From NCBI GenBank assembly GCA_900314755.1, contig OMWH01000007.1, forward strand, positions 62,001 through 126,000: DNA of 64,000 bases, in the 5' to 3' direction. The first letter of the stretch is position 1; each line of letters opens with the position of its first letter. The position numbers were made by a program, and so were the translations under genes. Positions 61,980-64,000 of the stretch are shown here, one piece after another. Under the pieces are notes generated by a model. The model was not told the DNA's origin, made no database searches, and was given only the letters and a program-made list of their open reading frames with translations. Origin of the DNA: an uncultured Prevotellaceae bacterium (GTDB lineage Bacteria > Bacteroidota > Bacteroidia > Bacteroidales > Bacteroidaceae).

Positions 61980-61992
61980 TTCCTATAGTGAC

Positions 61993-62034
61993 TAGTGCCT
62001 ATATATAATATAATAGTGCCTATATATAATATAA
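61993..62034. repeat. Perfect 21-bp tandem duplication downstream of rseP
   Basis: Two identical 21-bp units, each TAGTGCC followed by an AT-only stretch. No hairpin. Seems a recent duplication in the rseP-rplM gap. Confidence 0.88.
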
Positions 62035-62122
62035 TAAGGTACGCGAGAGACTGGATGAGTTAAATAATATTAAATCTTTAACTTATCCAGTTTCTTATTT
62101 TCCAGATTCAAGAGAAAAGCTG

Positions 62123-62130
62123 TACCTTTG
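62123..62130 (+). promoter_or_regulatory. -7 box of the rplM-rpsI operon
   Basis: TACCTTTG. The transcript would start near 62137, giving a leader of about 207 nt before the rplM ATG. No TTTG at the usual -33 spacing. Confidence 0.6.
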
Positions 62131-62136
62131 CAGTCC

Positions 62137-62343
62137 GATTATTGGGGAGAGACTTAGAATCCCCGTGAACCGTGTGTAAATAGTGGTGTCTTTGGCCGGG
62201 CGCTGCGGTTTGTGAATCACGATTCAGCCGAAAGGCACAGACGTTAGACTGCTGCGGAGCGTTAGACTCTCTGCCGTGGTTATTGTTTGTGCATAAGAGA
62301 ATAAGAACAAATGTTTTTTAGTAGTAAAATTTAAAAAGTAAAA
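62137..62343 (+). promoter_or_regulatory. Structured leader of rplM (candidate L13 leader of Bacteroidia type)
   Basis: About 207 nt, GC-richer than the AT-rich flanks. Hairpins: GGGGA (62144-62148) with TCCCC (62160-62164); GTGTCTTTGGC (62186-62196) with GCCGAAAGGCAC (62227-62238); inside it TGAATC-AC-GATTCA (62213-62226). CGTTAGACT is directly repeated at 62242 and 62260. Autoregulatory leaders upstream of Bacteroidia L13 genes are known, so this is likely one; I could not compare it with the published model. Confidence 0.6.
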
Positions 62344-62811
62344 ATGGACACTTTAAGTTACAAGACCATTTCCGTATCAAAGGAAGCTGCTCGCGAGCAG
62401 AAAGAATGGGTGGTTATTGACGCTACCGATCAGGTAGTCGGCCGCCTTGCCTCTAAGGTTGCGAAACTGATTCGCGGAAAGTACAAGCCAAACTTCACTC
62501 CTAACCAGGATTGTGGAGACAATGTAATCATTATTAATGCAGCCAAAGTGAAATTCACTGGTAAGAAAGAGACTGACAAGGTATATACCCGTTATACTGG
62601 TTATCCTGGTGGTCAGCGTTTCAGCACTCCTGCAGAACTCCGTAAGACTACTTACGGTGTAGAGCGTTTCCTGAAACACGCCGTGAAGGGCATGCTGCCA
62701 AAGGGTCCCCTGGGACGCAGCCTGCTGAACAACCTCTATATTTACGAGGGAACTGAGCACAAGCATGAGGCTCAGAAGCCAAAAGCAATTGATATTAACC
62801 AGTATAAATAA
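62344..62811 (+). CDS. rplM: 50S ribosomal protein L13
   Basis: 155 aa. WVVIDATDQVVGRLASKVAKLIRGK, the VKFTGKK loop and HAVKGMLPKGPLGRSLLNNLYIYEGTEHKHEAQKP are all conserved. Primary binder of 23S rRNA. Preceded by a structured leader and followed after 11 bp by rpsI. Confidence 0.97.
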   Translation: MDTLSYKTISVSKEAAREQKEWVVIDATDQVVGRLASKVAKLIRGKYKPNFTPNQDCGDNVIIINAAKVKFTGKKETDKVYTRYTGYPGGQRFSTPAELRKTTYGVERFLKHAVKGMLPKGPLGRSLLNNLYIYEGTEHKHEAQKPKAIDINQYK

Positions 62812-62822
62812 AAAGATAGAAA

Positions 62823-63209
62823 ATGGAAGTAATTAATGCAATCGGTCGTCGCAAGAGCTCAGTAGCTCGCGTTTACCTGAGCGAAGGCACAGGCAAGATC
62901 ACGATTAATAAGAAGGATTTAACCGAGTATTTCCCTTCAGCTATCCTGCAGTACGTGGTTAAGCAGCCGCTGAACCTGCTCGAGGTGGCTGAAAAATATG
63001 ACATCAAGGCAAACTTGGACGGTGGTGGTTTCACTGGTCAGAGCCAGGCTCTTCGTCTTGCCATTGCTCGTGCATTGGTAAAGGTAAATGAAGAAGACAA
63101 GAAAGCTCTGAAGACCCAAGGTTTTCTTACTCGTGACTCTCGTGAGGTTGAGCGTAAGAAGCCAGGTCAGCCAAAGGCTCGTCGTCGCTTCCAGTTCAGT
63201 AAGCGTTAA
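62823..63209 (+). CDS. rpsI: 30S ribosomal protein S9
   Basis: 128 aa. IGRRKSSVARVYLSEGTGKITIN near the start and the C-terminal tail KKPGQPKARRRFQFSKR that reaches the P-site tRNA. Cotranscribed with rplM. Confidence 0.97.
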   Translation: MEVINAIGRRKSSVARVYLSEGTGKITINKKDLTEYFPSAILQYVVKQPLNLLEVAEKYDIKANLDGGGFTGQSQALRLAIARALVKVNEEDKKALKTQGFLTRDSREVERKKPGQPKARRRFQFSKR

Positions 63210-63345
63210 ACTGGACTAAGTTTAGTATCTAAACCTTTGGGACTCTGGCTAGGAATTCTAGTAAAACTAGTTCAACTAGACTACCCATTGGTTGGTCTAA
63301 AAAGATTAAAAAAGAAAGTAAACAACAATTTAAAACATTAAGAAA
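63210..63345 (+). promoter_or_regulatory. rpsI-rpsB intergenic region with hairpins
   Basis: 136 bp. GTTTAG-TAT-CTAAAC (63220-63234) forms a small hairpin; TAGAC...GTCTA with inner ACC/GGT pairs (about 63277-63298) forms another. CTAG occurs four times. No gene or consensus promoter is evident. Possibly an S2 leader, but I have no model to match. Confidence 0.35.
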
Positions 63346-64000
63346 ATGTCAAGAACGAATTTTGATATGTTGCTTGAGGCTGGCTGCCATTTCGGTCACC
63401 TGAAGCGTAAGTGGAACCCCGCCATGGCACAGTATATATACACAGAGCGCAATGGCATCCACATCATCGATCTCCACAAGACTGTAGTCAAGATTGACGA
63501 GGCTGCAGACGCTCTGAAACAGATTGCCAAGAGTGGTAAGAAAATCCTGTTCGTCGCTACTAAAAAACAGACTAAGGAAATTATCGCAGAGAAAGCCACC
63601 AGCGTAAACATGCCTTATGTTATTGAACGCTGGCCGGGCGGTATGTTGACCAATTTCCCGACTATTCGTAAGGCCGTAAAGAAAATGGCGAACATCGACA
63701 AGCTGATGCAAGACGGAACATATGCAAATCTCTCAAAACGCGAGTTGCTGCAGATTACCCGTCAGCGTGCAAAACTGGAGAAGAACCTTGGTTCTATCGC
63801 AGACCTGACACGTCTCCCTTCTGCCCTTTTCGTCGTTGACGTACTGAAAGAGCAGATTGCCGTTCGTGAAGCTAACCGCCTGGGTATCCCTGTTTTCGGT
63901 ATTGTGGACACCAACTCTGATCCTAACAACATTGATTTCGTCATTCCTGCCAATGATGATGCAAAAGACAGCGTAGAGGTTATCCTTACCGCATGCTGCA
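63346..64000 (+). CDS. rpsB: 30S ribosomal protein S2 (3' end outside window)
   Basis: First 218 codons from ATG 63346; no stop before the window ends. FDMLLEAGCHFGHLKRKWNPAM at 6-27, IIDLHKTVVKI, FVATKKQTKEII, ERWPGGMLTNFPTIRK and IVDTNSDPNNIDFVIPANDDA are typical of S2. About 40-60 residues plus the usual tail lie beyond the window. tsf normally follows. Confidence 0.96.
   Translation, partial: MSRTNFDMLLEAGCHFGHLKRKWNPAMAQYIYTERNGIHIIDLHKTVVKIDEAADALKQIAKSGKKILFVATKKQTKEIIAEKATSVNMPYVIERWPGGMLTNFPTIRKAVKKMANIDKLMQDGTYANLSKRELLQITRQRAKLEKNLGSIADLTRLPSALFVVDVLKEQIAVREANRLGIPVFGIVDTNSDPNNIDFVIPANDDAKDSVEVILTACC

Noticed and set aside
62137-62343. tRNA or rRNA fragment upstream of rplM
   Set aside because: No cloverleaf, no acceptor stem or T-loop; the position fits a ribosomal-protein leader.

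Overview
The window looks like chromosomal DNA of a Bacteroidales bacterium, most likely Prevotellaceae. Support comes from promoters of the Bacteroidetes form TTTG-N19..21-TAnnTTTG in front of many genes, weak Shine-Dalgarno signals, the gene order tsaB-DUF4290-murA-rimM-dxr-rseP, and rplM-rpsI-rpsB behind a long structured leader. It also carries Bacteroidetes families such as DUF1460, a 5-fold beta-flower protein, a TPR protein with a C-terminal HTH, and a stand-alone TonB C-terminal domain. There are no transposases, integrases, phage genes, tRNA genes or CRISPR arrays.

Layout. 1-11 kb holds cell-surface glycan genes: an aminotransferase, an opine-type dehydrogenase, LicD, a WecE aminotransferase, a GT4 enzyme, and a GtrA/GT2/GT-C glycan-decoration operon. 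11-17.7 kb is a minus-strand operon for nucleotide-activated heptose (hddA, gmhA, a fused hddC-gmhB, an hldD-like epimerase) with GT11-like, GT90 and DUF6492-like transferases. 17.8-25.7 kb has an LpxL-like acyltransferase, two LtaS-like enzymes, an MsbA-like ABC exporter and miaB. 25.7-38.8 kb is mixed: beta-flower protein, DUF3737, MalY, OPT transporter, S41 protease, parE, GNAT, a methyltransferase, a TPR-HTH regulator, a TonB domain protein and TrhA. 38.9-43 kb has a CoA-transferase, cysS and a C1 lipoprotein protease. 43-56 kb has a flippase with two glycosyltransferases, then a nine-gene minus-strand operon running from yicC-gmk-nadD through phosphoethanolamine transferase, two acyltransferases and a HAD phosphatase to two GT-C-like membrane proteins. 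56-64 kb is housekeeping.

The most unusual signal is not a gene. About twenty short arrays of 7- or 8-bp tandem repeats of a few related words (GAGAGGT, GGAGAGT, GAAGAGT, GAACTAT, AAATGAG, AATTAGG, GAAGAATT) are scattered through the window, nearly always with the purine-rich strand on top. Where a gene reads the pyrimidine strand, the array lies in frame inside the protein. Where a gene reads the purine strand, the array supplies the stop codon. Arrays that could create a stop inside a gene carry substitutions that remove it. Two separate four-copy 22-bp tandem repeats built on odd-length palindromes, and a hairpin element containing a promoter -7 box upstream of cysS and tsaB, add to this repeat landscape.
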